Shown: positions 1-7,648, counted from the stretch's first letter. The stretch: 12,078 nucleotides of DNA from Bacteroides sp. CAG:530 (GCA_000434735.1 FR881251.1:54314-66391), one strand, 5' to 3'. Notes: generated by a model from the letters alone, not told the origin. Numbers and translations: made by a program.

Positions 1-1543
1 CCTGCTGATTAGCTCCAGACAAATAGAAGCTGTTGCCCAATGCCGAAAGAGCCATGAAATCATTGCCTGGAGTACGTGCGTTAAACTTTGAACGTCTATT
101 TTTACGAGACAGCGCCAGCAATACACTGCCATTATCATCAGCCTTATAAACATTCTTCTGATTAAGGTTCTCAGAATCATATTCCACCAATTCCGCTCCC
201 GGTACAGGACGACCCGTTAAGCGGTCAATTATAATCACTTCACGCTTAACGTCTGCTACAGGAACAGTTACACACTGATAAGGAGAAACATACAGCACAT
301 ACCCATCGACAAACGTAGTTTTTCTTACGCCATGCGCTATCTGCTTCAATACATAAATACCAGCCTGAGGCAAAGTGTAACGCAAGGTAGTATCCTGCCT
401 GCTATAATCTGCCGACGGAGCTAAACTATATTTGCGAGAAGCCACCTTCGACCCGTACTTTTTCAGCAAAGAACTCCAATTATTCTCTAACAACGCCTTT
501 GATGCCGGCGATAGATTAAGACGATATAACTCCAGAGTAACATCGGTAACGTTAGCGAAAGAGACTTTCACCTCAGTTTCGCGTTCAGGATAAATGAAAG
601 GAATAGAAACGGTAATCTCCGCATGTTTCACATTATCCATTACCTTACGTAAATCGGCGGTCCACTCGCCTTTTGGATATTCTTTCAGTCCCTGTTGAGC
701 TACCTCTACGGCTTTCACTTTTTTGCCTGCGTTAAGACAATACGATGCCGCTTTAAGATAAGCGTCGGCACACACTGGAAGTTCTTTATATTGAGATGCT
801 AAAGAAAGTAATTCAGATACTTTTTCATCGACAGTCGATTGGTATTTCTTAAATATCCCCATATTCTCATAACGGAACACCAACTTAGACTCTTTACATA
901 AAAAGGCGGCAGCACGATTATCAACCGACTCATAATGAGCAATCAAATCATCATAAAAAGAGAATGCCGCTTCTTGCTCGGGCATAGAATCAAACCGCGA
1001 AGCACTCGACAACGAACGGATAGCCTGACGAGCAAGCAAATCGAACATGCTATCGCCAAAATACTTCTTACTAATCCATCCGCTGTTAGTCATCGGATAA
1101 TAATCTTTGGCAGACGCCTTTACCAGCATTCTCTTATTAGCCAACGAACGCTCAAAATAGCGCACAGCCTCATCAACATCGTGCCGCGGACTATTTAAGA
1201 TCATATCGCCCACTATACAATTCAGTACGGCACGACCCAACGGGTCAGTTTCGGTCTCTGCCCACCGCTTTAGCCTATCCTTTTCAATCACAAGACTATC
1301 GGGCGCAATATTTCCGCGATACTCCGCACGCACAATGAACGCCTTCATCATCTGCGGAATGTTTCTTTCGGTCTGCCCCTTATCATATATCTTATCGGCG
1401 GCAGAAACAACCGAAGCGGGCAAATCCATTCTTACATATCCATCAACATCTCTCCATAGTTGCTCGTACGTTTGACCTTTGCAGCAAAACGGAAGCAAAC
1501 AAAATGTGGCAGAAAGCCAAGCAAATAACTTTGTTACATTCAT
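1..1543 (-). CDS. Alpha-2-macroglobulin family protein, N-terminal part (runs off the window)
   Basis: Reading leftward from the ATG at 1543-1541, one frame stays open for 514 codons to the window edge, so only the N-terminus is present. The protein begins MNVTKLFAWLSATFCLLPFC, a hydrophobic export signal ending near CCKGQ. The Cys pair does not fit a classical lipobox, so secretion versus lipid anchoring is unclear. Residues about 25-300 look helical and repeat-like, with TPR flavour (QTYEQLW, EAVRYFERSL, YKELPVCADAYLKAA). After that come beta-rich macroglobulin-type segments, including REVIIIDRLTGRPVPGAELV near residue 430. This order matches the roughly 1,800-1,900-residue alpha-2-macroglobulin-like proteins of Bacteroidales, thought to be periplasmic or surface proteinase traps or envelope-repair factors. 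The thioester region, if any, lies outside the window. The gene lies 96 bp downstream of the Smr gene on the same strand and could be co-transcribed with it. Family call from recognition, not from a search. Confidence 0.82.
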   Translation of the reverse strand, partial: MNVTKLFAWLSATFCLLPFCCKGQTYEQLWRDVDGYVRMDLPASVVSAADKIYDKGQTERNIPQMMKAFIVRAEYRGNIAPDSLVIEKDRLKRWAETETDPLGRAVLNCIVGDMILNSPRHDVDEAVRYFERSLANKRMLVKASAKDYYPMTNSGWISKKYFGDSMFDLLARQAIRSLSSASRFDSMPEQEAAFSFYDDLIAHYESVDNRAAAFLCKESKLVFRYENMGIFKKYQSTVDEKVSELLSLASQYKELPVCADAYLKAASYCLNAGKKVKAVEVAQQGLKEYPKGEWTADLRKVMDNVKHAEITVSIPFIYPERETEVKVSFANVTDVTLELYRLNLSPASKALLENNWSSLLKKYGSKVASRKYSLAPSADYSRQDTTLRYTLPQAGIYVLKQIAHGVRKTTFVDGYVLYVSPYQCVTVPVADVKREVIIIDRLTGRPVPGAELVEYDSENLNQKNVYKADDNGSVLLALSRKNRRSKFNARTPGNDFMALSALGNSFYLSGANQQ

Positions 1544-1593
1544 AATTCCGTTACTTTAAAATCCAACTTAGTTTTCTAAAGTAACGGAATTAT
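1542..1593 (-). promoter_or_regulatory. Perfect 17-bp stem-loop covering the start codon of the alpha-2-macroglobulin gene
   Basis: The arm ATAATTCCGTTACTTTA at 1542-1558 is exactly repeated in reverse complement at 1577-1593, with an 18-nt loop. In the minus-strand transcript the 3' arm ends with the A and U of the AUG, so the fold would bury the whole initiation region. No T-tract follows the hairpin on the minus strand, which argues against a simple terminator of the upstream Smr gene. On the plus strand TTCTTATTT follows, but no plus-strand gene ends here. I read it as a candidate translational control element; this is inference from position and structure. Confidence 0.6.
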
Positions 1594-1639
1594 TTCTTAT
1601 TTACTGCATCCTTTTAAATAAAAATAAGTAAATAGCCTA

Positions 1640-2713
1640 TCATTTGATAGTCACCATAGTAGCTCCGTAACCATATTCGCGGAAAGAAGCATCCTGGCTG
1701 GAATAATTTCTATACTTGCGCTTCAACTCATCAAGAATGGCACGACGCAACACCCCATCGCCTTTACCGTGAATAAATACTATCTTCTGTCCGGTGTTAG
1801 AGCGATATTCATCGAGAGTCTTTCTGAACACATCCATCTGATAATTCAGCATCTCGGCGTTTCCCATGCCTGTAGTATCATCGAGCAAAGCATCGATGTG
1901 CAAGTCTACCTCTACAATATTGTTTTTCACTACCTTATGCTGCTGGCGGTTCTTAACCTTAGACGGAACGCCACCATCGTTTCCGTTCTTAGTAAGAATA
2001 GCGTTCTTCAAATCGTCGGCAGAAAGAAACACCTGCTTCTTCTGCTCGTCATCGCGTACAATATCGTAGATAAGCGCAGGCTGAGGGAAGAAATCATTCT
2101 CTTCGAACGTATGCAATTTATAGAACTTAACCGTATCTATGCGAAGCTCCATATTCACGGCATCTTTCAACAAGAACGTACGGTCGTCTTTATAAGCTAG
2201 CAACTGCACGCACACATGCTCCATGTTGTTCAAATCGGCTTTTTCGAACTCCTCAAGATGAAGTTTCATATTCGGCTTCACAGTACCACGGCTACGCAAT
2301 GTCCAGCTCTTACCTTCGGCAGACAAGTACAGATAATCTACAAAATAATTACTGTCGTTAACCAGATAAGCATCGAAAGCTGTAGATGAGATAGCCTTTA
2401 TATCCTGAGGCACATATGCCAAGAACACGTTCAGCACATCGTTACCACGAATCTCGGGCGCACGATAAGTAATGGGGCGATCGTCTTCTTCCTCTTCCTC
2501 CGCTTCAATCTCCGGCTCCTCCACTTTCGGCTTTTTCATAGCCTTGATGGGGATATTATAATCATCTGTCTGAACTACCACACACTCCTTTATCAGCATA
2601 GGAATTTCGAAACCGTCTTCACCTTCTACCAATGCAGTATCCTTGCCTTGAAAGCCTCTTACTATTCCGCCCCCAACTTCGCTGAGGAAACGAACTTTAT
2701 CTCCAATTTTCAT
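1640..2713 (-). CDS. DUF2027 and Smr domain protein (Smr/MutS2-type)
   Basis: A 357-residue cytoplasmic protein. Residues 1-50 form a small beta domain (MKIGDKVRFLSEVGGGIVRG) like the N-terminus of DUF2027 proteins. A charged linker with a run of glutamates follows (about 64-78), then the DUF2027 beta-rich body (about 90-230). The C-terminus is an Smr domain: VDLHID at 269-274 corresponds to the LDxH motif, IHGKGDGVLRRAI at 314-326 is the HGxGxGxLR signature, and YGYGATMVTI closes the fold. Smr domains, known from MutS2 and Smr proteins, bind branched nucleic acid and often have endonuclease activity; more recently they are linked to collided ribosomes and mRNA cleavage. There is no MutS ATPase domain, so this is not MutS2 itself. 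It is transcribed divergently from parC and has an unusually strong ribosome binding site. Role in the cell is not known to me. Confidence 0.9.
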   Translation of the reverse strand: MKIGDKVRFLSEVGGGIVRGFQGKDTALVEGEDGFEIPMLIKECVVVQTDDYNIPIKAMKKPKVEEPEIEAEEEEEDDRPITYRAPEIRGNDVLNVFLAYVPQDIKAISSTAFDAYLVNDSNYFVDYLYLSAEGKSWTLRSRGTVKPNMKLHLEEFEKADLNNMEHVCVQLLAYKDDRTFLLKDAVNMELRIDTVKFYKLHTFEENDFFPQPALIYDIVRDDEQKKQVFLSADDLKNAILTKNGNDGGVPSKVKNRQQHKVVKNNIVEVDLHIDALLDDTTGMGNAEMLNYQMDVFRKTLDEYRSNTGQKIVFIHGKGDGVLRRAILDELKRKYRNYSSQDASFREYGYGATMVTIK

Positions 2714-2720
2714 ATATAAT

Positions 2721-2726
2721 CCTCCT
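2721..2726 (-). promoter_or_regulatory. Strong Shine-Dalgarno site of the Smr gene
   Basis: On the minus strand AGGAGG (within AAAAGGAGG) stands 7 nt before the ATG at 2713, a textbook spacing. None of the other genes in the window has such a site. Bacteroidetes ribosomes normally hide their anti-Shine-Dalgarno sequence and ignore the motif, so this one stands out. It also supports the chosen start. Confidence 0.8.
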
Positions 2727-2747
2727 TTTAATTTTCTTTTTCTGATG

Positions 2748-2778
2748 CAAACTTAATGAAAAAGCCAATTGCATGAAA
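2748..2778 (-). promoter_or_regulatory. Probable sigma-AB promoter of the Smr gene
   Basis: On the minus strand TAAGTTTG (2755-2748) fits the Bacteroidetes -7 box TAnnTTTG exactly. A TTTC at 2778-2775, one base off TTTG, lies exactly 19 nt upstream at the -33 position. This would give a leader of roughly 25-30 nt carrying the strong ribosome binding site. Confidence 0.55.
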
Positions 2779-2831
2779 AACCGACCCTATTCTTTTGTGC
2801 CATTGCACTTCAATTCAATCCATTTTTTTTG

Positions 2832-2839
2832 TAATTTTG
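2832..2839 (+). promoter_or_regulatory. Probable -7 box of the parC operon promoter
   Basis: TAATTTTG fits TAnnTTTG and is followed by C, as often seen. It lies about 67 bp before the parC start. No TTTG sits at the ideal -33 distance, where the sequence is TTCA; the T-run just upstream may compensate. The 193-bp region between the Smr gene and parC thus carries two divergent promoters about 80 bp apart. Confidence 0.45.
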
Positions 2840-2906
2840 CTGCAAGATAGTGTAATATCGATATTTAATACGACCTATCTTTCCACAATTAGATTGAAAC
2901 TTACAT

Positions 2907-5549
2907 ATGAGCGACGATACCTTTGACAAAGAAGAAACTCTTGAAAACTCAATAAACGGAAAAGAAGAGCATTCGGATTATAAACCTGTAGATAAAAAAG
3001 ACGAAAGCGTAAAGCACCAATTGAGCGGAATGTACCAAAATTGGTTCTTGGACTATGCTTCGTACGTAATATTAGAGCGTGCCGTGCCTAATATCAACGA
3101 CGGACTGAAGCCCGTGCAACGACGCATTCTGCACTCAATGAAACGCCTCGACGACGGACGATATAACAAAGTAGCCAATATCGTAGGTCACACCATGCAG
3201 TTCCATCCGCATGGCGATGCCTCTATAGGTGATGCTTTGGTGCAACTTGGACAAAAGGATTTACTCATTGACTGCCAGGGTAACTGGGGAAACATACTTA
3301 CCGGCGATGACGCAGCCGCTCCTCGTTACATTGAAGCACGTTTGTCTAAGTTCGCGCTCGATGTGGTATTCAATCCTAAGACTACAGAATGGCAGGCATC
3401 ATACGACGGCAGAAATAAGGAGCCGGTTACTCTGCCTGTCAAGTTCCCGCTATTGCTGGCGCAAGGAGTGGAAGGTATCGCTGTAGGTCTGTCTTCTAAA
3501 ATACTTCCGCACAACTTTAACGAGCTTTGCGATGCATCGATAGCTTATCTGCATGGCGAAAGCTTTCAACTGTATCCGGACTTCCTTACTGGAGGTTCGA
3601 TAGACGTGTCGCGCTATAACGACGGTGAACGCGGAGGAGTGGTACGCGTGCGTGCCAAGATTTCGAAGGTAGACAATAAAACTCTGGCAATTCACGAAAT
3701 ACCATACGGAAAGACCGTTGCCAACGTGTGCGACTCAATAGTAAAGGCAAGCGAAAAAGGAAAGATTAAGATTAGAAAGGTAGAAGACCTGACATCGGGC
3801 AACGTAGAGATACTTGTTCACCTCGCTCCGGGTACTTCTTCGGATAAAACAATAGATGCACTTTACGCATTTACCGACTGCGAGGTCAACATATCGCCAA
3901 ACTGCTGCGTTATAGACGACAACAAGCCGCACTTCCTTTCTGTAAGCACAGTGCTGAAGAAATCGGTAGACAATACACTAGAGCTTCTGCGCAAGGAGTT
4001 GAACATCCAGCGCCAAGAAGCACTTGAGACACTGCATTTCGCTTCGCTAGAAAAGATATTCATAGAAGAAAGAATATATAAAGACACCAAGTTTGAACAA
4101 GCACCCAACATGGATGCCGCTTGCGAGCATATCGACGAACGACTAACTCCGTTTTACCCGCAGTTTGTGCGCGAGGTTACTAAGGACGATATCCTTAAGT
4201 TGATGGAAATAAAGATGGCTCGCATCCTGAAGTTCAACAAAGACAAGGCTGACGAGTTCATTGCACGACTGAAAGCGGAGATAGCTGAGATAGACAATCA
4301 TCTTTCGCATATCACGCAATATACCATCGACTGGTATCAACGAATCAAGGAGAAATATGGAGCCAAGTTCCCGCGCCGCACAGAGATTCGCAGCTTCGAT
4401 ACCATCGTAGCTACCAAAGTAGTGGAAGCCAACGAAAAGCTGTACATAAACCGCGAAGAAGGATTCATAGGTACCGGACTGAAGAAGGACGAGTTTATCT
4501 GTAACTGCTCTGATATAGACGATGTAATAATATTCTATAAAGACGGAAAATATAAGATAGTACGCATAGCCGATAAGCTGTTTATCGGAAAGAACATACT
4601 GTACGTCAACATATTCAAGAAGAACGATAAACGTACTATATATAATGCCATCTATCGTGACGGAAAAGAAGGCAACTACTACATAAAGCGTTTCAACGTG
4701 ACTTCAATGATTCGCGACCGTGAGTACGATGTAACGCAAGGTACGCCCGGCTCTAAGATTGCTTATTTCACAGCCAACCCCAACGGCGAAGCGGAAGTGA
4801 TAAAGGTAACCTTACGCCCTAACCCGAGAATCAAGAAGCTTATATTCGAGAAAGACTTCAGTACCATCGCCATCAAAGGAAGACAGTCCATGGGTAATCT
4901 GCTGACGAAATTCGAAGTCCATAAAATCGGCTTGAAGCAACGTGGAGGCTCTACACTTGGTGGACGAAAGGTATGGTTCGATCATGATGTACTTCGACTT
5001 AACTACGATGGACGCGGACAGTACTTGGGAGAATTCCAAAGCGATGAAAGCATCTTGATTATTCAGAATAACGGTGATTTCTATACCACAGACTTCGATT
5101 TGAACAATCACTACGATGCCGACATTCAAAGAATAGAGAAATACGATCCGGAAAAGGTATGGACTGCCGTGCTTTACGATGCCGACCAGCAGAACTATCC
5201 TTATCTGAAACGCTTCACCTTTGAAGCGACCGCAAAGAAGCAGAACTACTTGGGCGAGAACAAGCACAGCAAACTTATTTTGCTGTCGGAACAAGTATTC
5301 CCGCGCATACAGGTGGTATTCGGAGGTCACGATGATTTCCGCGAACCGCTTATAGTAGAAGCAAGCGACTTTGTGGGAGTAAAGAGCTACAAGGCAAAAG
5401 GTAAACGACTCACTACATACACCGTAGGAAATATAGAAGAGCTGGAACCAACCCGTATGCCCGAACCGGAAGATGCAACGGAACCTGAAGCAGGTGACGA
5501 TGAAGCTACGAACGACGACGACGACAACGGACAAATGAATTTATCCTAA
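2907..5549 (+). CDS. parC: DNA topoisomerase IV subunit A
   Basis: An 880-residue type IIA topoisomerase breakage-reunion subunit. With ParE it would make and pass double-strand breaks to decatenate daughter chromosomes. After a charged N-terminal extension (about 1-37) comes the winged-helix domain with VPNINDGLKPVQRRIL (60-75), HPHGDASIGDA (100-110) and AAAPRYIEARL (136-146), in which Tyr141 is the catalytic tyrosine. The tower and coiled coil follow, then a C-terminal beta-pinwheel. The GyrA-box QRRGGKG, needed for gyrase supercoiling, is present only as a degenerate QRGGS (678-682), which favours topoisomerase IV over gyrase. The last 30 residues are strongly acidic (EPEDATEPEA, then a run of Asp). 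Ala105 occupies the place of the quinolone-contact serine. No parE lies in the window. It heads a run with two envelope genes. No Shine-Dalgarno is seen; the start is the first ATG of the frame after the promoter. Confidence 0.93.
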   Translation: MSDDTFDKEETLENSINGKEEHSDYKPVDKKDESVKHQLSGMYQNWFLDYASYVILERAVPNINDGLKPVQRRILHSMKRLDDGRYNKVANIVGHTMQFHPHGDASIGDALVQLGQKDLLIDCQGNWGNILTGDDAAAPRYIEARLSKFALDVVFNPKTTEWQASYDGRNKEPVTLPVKFPLLLAQGVEGIAVGLSSKILPHNFNELCDASIAYLHGESFQLYPDFLTGGSIDVSRYNDGERGGVVRVRAKISKVDNKTLAIHEIPYGKTVANVCDSIVKASEKGKIKIRKVEDLTSGNVEILVHLAPGTSSDKTIDALYAFTDCEVNISPNCCVIDDNKPHFLSVSTVLKKSVDNTLELLRKELNIQRQEALETLHFASLEKIFIEERIYKDTKFEQAPNMDAACEHIDERLTPFYPQFVREVTKDDILKLMEIKMARILKFNKDKADEFIARLKAEIAEIDNHLSHITQYTIDWYQRIKEKYGAKFPRRTEIRSFDTIVATKVVEANEKLYINREEGFIGTGLKKDEFICNCSDIDDVIIFYKDGKYKIVRIADKLFIGKNILYVNIFKKNDKRTIYNAIYRDGKEGNYYIKRFNVTSMIRDREYDVTQGTPGSKIAYFTANPNGEAEVIKVTLRPNPRIKKLIFEKDFSTIAIKGRQSMGNLLTKFEVHKIGLKQRGGSTLGGRKVWFDHDVLRLNYDGRGQYLGEFQSDESILIIQNNGDFYTTDFDLNNHYDADIQRIEKYDPEKVWTAVLYDADQQNYPYLKRFTFEATAKKQNYLGENKHSKLILLSEQVFPRIQVVFGGHDDFREPLIVEASDFVGVKSYKAKGKRLTTYTVGNIEELEPTRMPEPEDATEPEAGDDEATNDDDDNGQMNLS

Positions 5550-5558
5550 ACGAGAAAT

Positions 5559-6422
5559 ATGAGATATAAACTGACTCTGCTGATGGCTGTATGGACCGCA
5601 GCGATGACTTTCTGTACAAAAGCAAAGGCGCAAGAAGACAGCATACGGGTTAACCGCTATGTAATGCGCTCTACGATGATAGGAGCCGGACATAATAATG
5701 TGTTCGAAACTTATCTTTCGCCTTTAGAGTACAGCGGTCCGGAGGTTCGGTTCATGCATGAAAGTATGAGAATGACCCGATTGCTTCAAGGCAATGTATC
5801 TGTGCAAAACATTATTCAGGTGCAGGGGGCGTACACAGAAAACATATCGGGTACTGCCAACACCTATGCAGGAATGATTAACTGGAACTGCGCCTTGCAT
5901 TACCAATTCAGAGAAGTAGCTCCGGGATTGAAGTTACTGGCGGGACCTTACATCGGCCTCAACACCGGAGCGGTATATAACTCTCGTAACTCTAACAACC
6001 CGGCACAAGCTAAGGCATACGGAGGCGTGGGCTTTTCGGGAGCGGCTATATATAAGGTACGCATCAAGCAGTATCCGCTCACTATACGCTATCAAGCTAA
6101 CCTGCCTTTAGCTGGAGCCATGTTCTCGCCACAATACGGAGAGTCGTACTACGAAATGTTTTCTGTAGGAAATCATAAAGGAAACGTGAAGTTTACATCG
6201 CTGCATAACAATCCTTCGCTTTACCAAATGCTAACCGTAGACTTCCCCATCCGCAAGGTTATCATGCGAGCAGGATATGTGTGCGACATACAGCAGTCGA
6301 AGATAAACGGACTGAAAAGCCACTCGTACTCTCATGATTTCATGATAGGATTTGTGCGCAACATATATCTGCTGCGCGGCAAGAACCGAATTAGCATGTC
6401 TGAAAAAACAACTCCATTTTAA
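5559..6422 (+). CDS. DUF3316 exported protein
   Basis: A 287-residue protein with a clear Sec signal peptide: basic start MRYK, hydrophobic core, and an AKA-QE cleavage site after about residue 24. The mature part alternates aromatic and polar residues in short strands with many glycines (GPYIGLNTGAVYNSRN, AYGGVGFSGAAIYKVRI, YPLTIRYQANLPLAGAMFSP). This pattern suggests a small outer-membrane beta-barrel or a barrel-like periplasmic protein. I recognise it as the Bacteroidales DUF3316 family, whose function is unknown. It begins 9 bp after the parC stop and ends 6 bp before the S41 peptidase, so it is almost certainly co-transcribed with both. The last ten residues (ISMSEKTTPF) lie beyond the final predicted strand. 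Family assignment is from memory of the sequence pattern; barrel topology is inferred. Confidence 0.8.
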   Translation: MRYKLTLLMAVWTAAMTFCTKAKAQEDSIRVNRYVMRSTMIGAGHNNVFETYLSPLEYSGPEVRFMHESMRMTRLLQGNVSVQNIIQVQGAYTENISGTANTYAGMINWNCALHYQFREVAPGLKLLAGPYIGLNTGAVYNSRNSNNPAQAKAYGGVGFSGAAIYKVRIKQYPLTIRYQANLPLAGAMFSPQYGESYYEMFSVGNHKGNVKFTSLHNNPSLYQMLTVDFPIRKVIMRAGYVCDIQQSKINGLKSHSYSHDFMIGFVRNIYLLRGKNRISMSEKTTPF

Positions 6423-6428
6423 TATCCC

Positions 6429-7439
6429 ATGAAACATCTCAATATATTATTTCTGCTGATTGGCTTGCTAAGCGCAACCTCGTGCATCCGCGAAGATGTA
6501 TCTGGCAATACGCCAGAAGCCAACTTCGAATCGCTCTGGAAAATAATCGATGAGCAATATTGTTTCCTCGACTATAAGAAACAAGAGTACGGGCTCGACT
6601 GGAACCAAGTGCACGAAACATACGCCAAGCGCATCACACCGTCTATGGGATGGGAAGCACTGTTCGAGGTACTCTCTGAAATGGTGGCAGAGTTGCGCGA
6701 CGGTCATGTAAACCTTACCAGCTCGCTCGCCTCATCGCAGTATCGCCAGTGGTTCGATAGCTATCCGCGCAATTTTAGCGACAGCATACAGAGCATCTAT
6801 CTTAAGAAAGACTATAACCAATCGTCGGGACTGACATATCAGATATTGGAAAACAATATCGGATATATCTATTGCTCTAGTTTCAGCAACGGCATAGGCG
6901 ATGGCAACCTCGACCAAACATTAAATCGTCTGGCTATTTGCGACGGACTGATTATAGACGTTAGAAACAACGGAGGCGGCAACCTTACAACAGCGCAAAA
7001 GCTTGCTGCACGCTTCACAAACCAGAAGACGCTGGTAGGATACATGACTCATAAAACAGGAAAAGGACACAGCGATTTCTCTAATCCCTACCCTGTCTAC
7101 ATAGAGCCATCAAACGGAATACGTTGGCAGAAACGTGCCGTAGTATTAACAAACCGTCGCTCTTTCAGCGCAACAAACGACTTTGTGAACAGCATGAAGC
7201 AGTTTCCGCTAATTACCATCGTAGGCGATAAGACAGGAGGTGGATCCGGACTTCCGTTTACGTCAGAAATACCCTGCGGATGGTCGATACGCTTCTCTGC
7301 CAGCCCCATGCTCGACCCTCAAATGAATCAGATAGAATTCGGAATAAACCCCGACGTAAAAGTCGACATGACAAGCGAAGATATGCAAAAAGGCAAGGAT
7401 ACAATGATAGAAATTGCCTGCAAATTGCTGAAAGATTAA
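6429..7439 (+). CDS. S41 family peptidase lipoprotein (tricorn-like/C-terminal processing type)
   Basis: A 336-residue protein with a short lipoprotein signal (MKHLNILFLLIGLLSATSC), placing Cys19 as the likely lipidated residue. A helical N-terminal part contains the LRDGHVNL motif (89-96) with His93, typical of S41 peptidases. The catalytic core follows: GLIIDVRNNGGGN (173-185), TNRRSFSATNDF (241-252), in which Ser247 aligns with the S41 nucleophile, GDKTGGGSG (266-274) and the closing GINPDV (305-310). There is no obvious PDZ domain between His93 and the core. The position usually held by the catalytic lysine of CtpA-type enzymes appears to be glycine, so a Ser-His arrangement is more likely than Ser-Lys. 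It probably acts in the periplasm or at the outer membrane on unfolded or C-terminal substrates. It is the third gene of the parC run, 6 bp after DUF3316. No terminator is seen before the tRNA promoter, so read-through into the tRNA is possible. Confidence 0.88.
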   Translation: MKHLNILFLLIGLLSATSCIREDVSGNTPEANFESLWKIIDEQYCFLDYKKQEYGLDWNQVHETYAKRITPSMGWEALFEVLSEMVAELRDGHVNLTSSLASSQYRQWFDSYPRNFSDSIQSIYLKKDYNQSSGLTYQILENNIGYIYCSSFSNGIGDGNLDQTLNRLAICDGLIIDVRNNGGGNLTTAQKLAARFTNQKTLVGYMTHKTGKGHSDFSNPYPVYIEPSNGIRWQKRAVVLTNRRSFSATNDFVNSMKQFPLITIVGDKTGGGSGLPFTSEIPCGWSIRFSASPMLDPQMNQIEFGINPDVKVDMTSEDMQKGKDTMIEIACKLLKD

Positions 7440-7446
7440 AATTTAT

Positions 7447-7477
7447 TTTGCAGATTTAAAAAGTTGTTCTATATTTG
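7447..7477 (+). promoter_or_regulatory. Consensus sigma-AB promoter for tRNA-Leu
   Basis: TTTG at 7447-7450 and TATATTTG at 7470-7477 are separated by exactly 19 nt, a full match to the Bacteroidetes TTTG-N19-TAnnTTTG consensus. The -33 box starts seven bases past the peptidase stop codon. Transcription should begin around 7484, leaving a 5' leader of about 35 nt to be removed by RNase P. Confidence 0.8.
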
Positions 7478-7519
7478 CACTCGCAAAACAAAAACATCAC
7501 TATCGATGTTCATTGCTTC

Positions 7520-7601
7520 GCGCCTGTGGCGTAATTGGTAGCCGCGCCAGACTTAGGATCTGGTGTCGCGAGACGTGTAGGTTCGAGTCCTATCAGGCGC
7601 A
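7520..7601 (+). tRNA. tRNA-Leu, anticodon UAG
   Basis: An 82-nt class II cloverleaf. The acceptor stem GCGCCTG (7520-7526) pairs fully with CAGGCGC (7594-7600), and A7601 is the discriminator base, as expected for leucine. The D-arm has GCG/CGC and the TAATTGGTA loop. The anticodon stem CCAGA/TCTGG encloses CTTAGGA with anticodon TAG at 7554-7556, which reads CUA and other CUN leucine codons. The long variable arm folds as GTC/GAC with a GCGA tetraloop (7564-7576). The T-arm is GTAGG-TTCGAGT-CCTAT with one G-U pair. CCA is not encoded. Confidence 0.97.
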
Positions 7602-7605
7602 CATG

Positions 7606-7648
7606 AAAAAGCTAAATAGTTAATCAAATAACTGTTTAGCTTTTTTTT
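7606..7648 (+). terminator. Intrinsic terminator of tRNA-Leu
   Basis: AAGCTAAATAGTT pairs with AACTGTTTAGCTT (13 bp, one G-U pair) around an 8-nt loop, followed directly by eight T residues. It starts four bases after the tRNA end and would also stop any read-through from the parC run. Confidence 0.92.

Noticed and set aside
1637..1650. Small palindrome CTATCA-TT-TGATAG over the Smr stop codon, with a T-rich stretch after it on the minus strand
   Set aside because: The stem is at most five or six AT-rich pairs with a minimal loop, too weak to call a terminator.
1769..2200. A 143-codon plus-strand ORF opposite the Smr gene
   Set aside because: The minus strand encodes a complete DUF2027-Smr protein over the same bases; no independent support.
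4812..5534. A 240-codon minus-strand ORF inside parC
   Set aside because: It is antisense to a fully conserved coding region and its protein has no recognisable domain; a shadow frame.
5453..5546. Acidic low-complexity C-terminus of ParC, considered as a frameshift product
   Set aside because: The frame is continuous, the stop lies at the normal 9-bp distance from the next gene, and acidic tails are common in type IIA topoisomerases.
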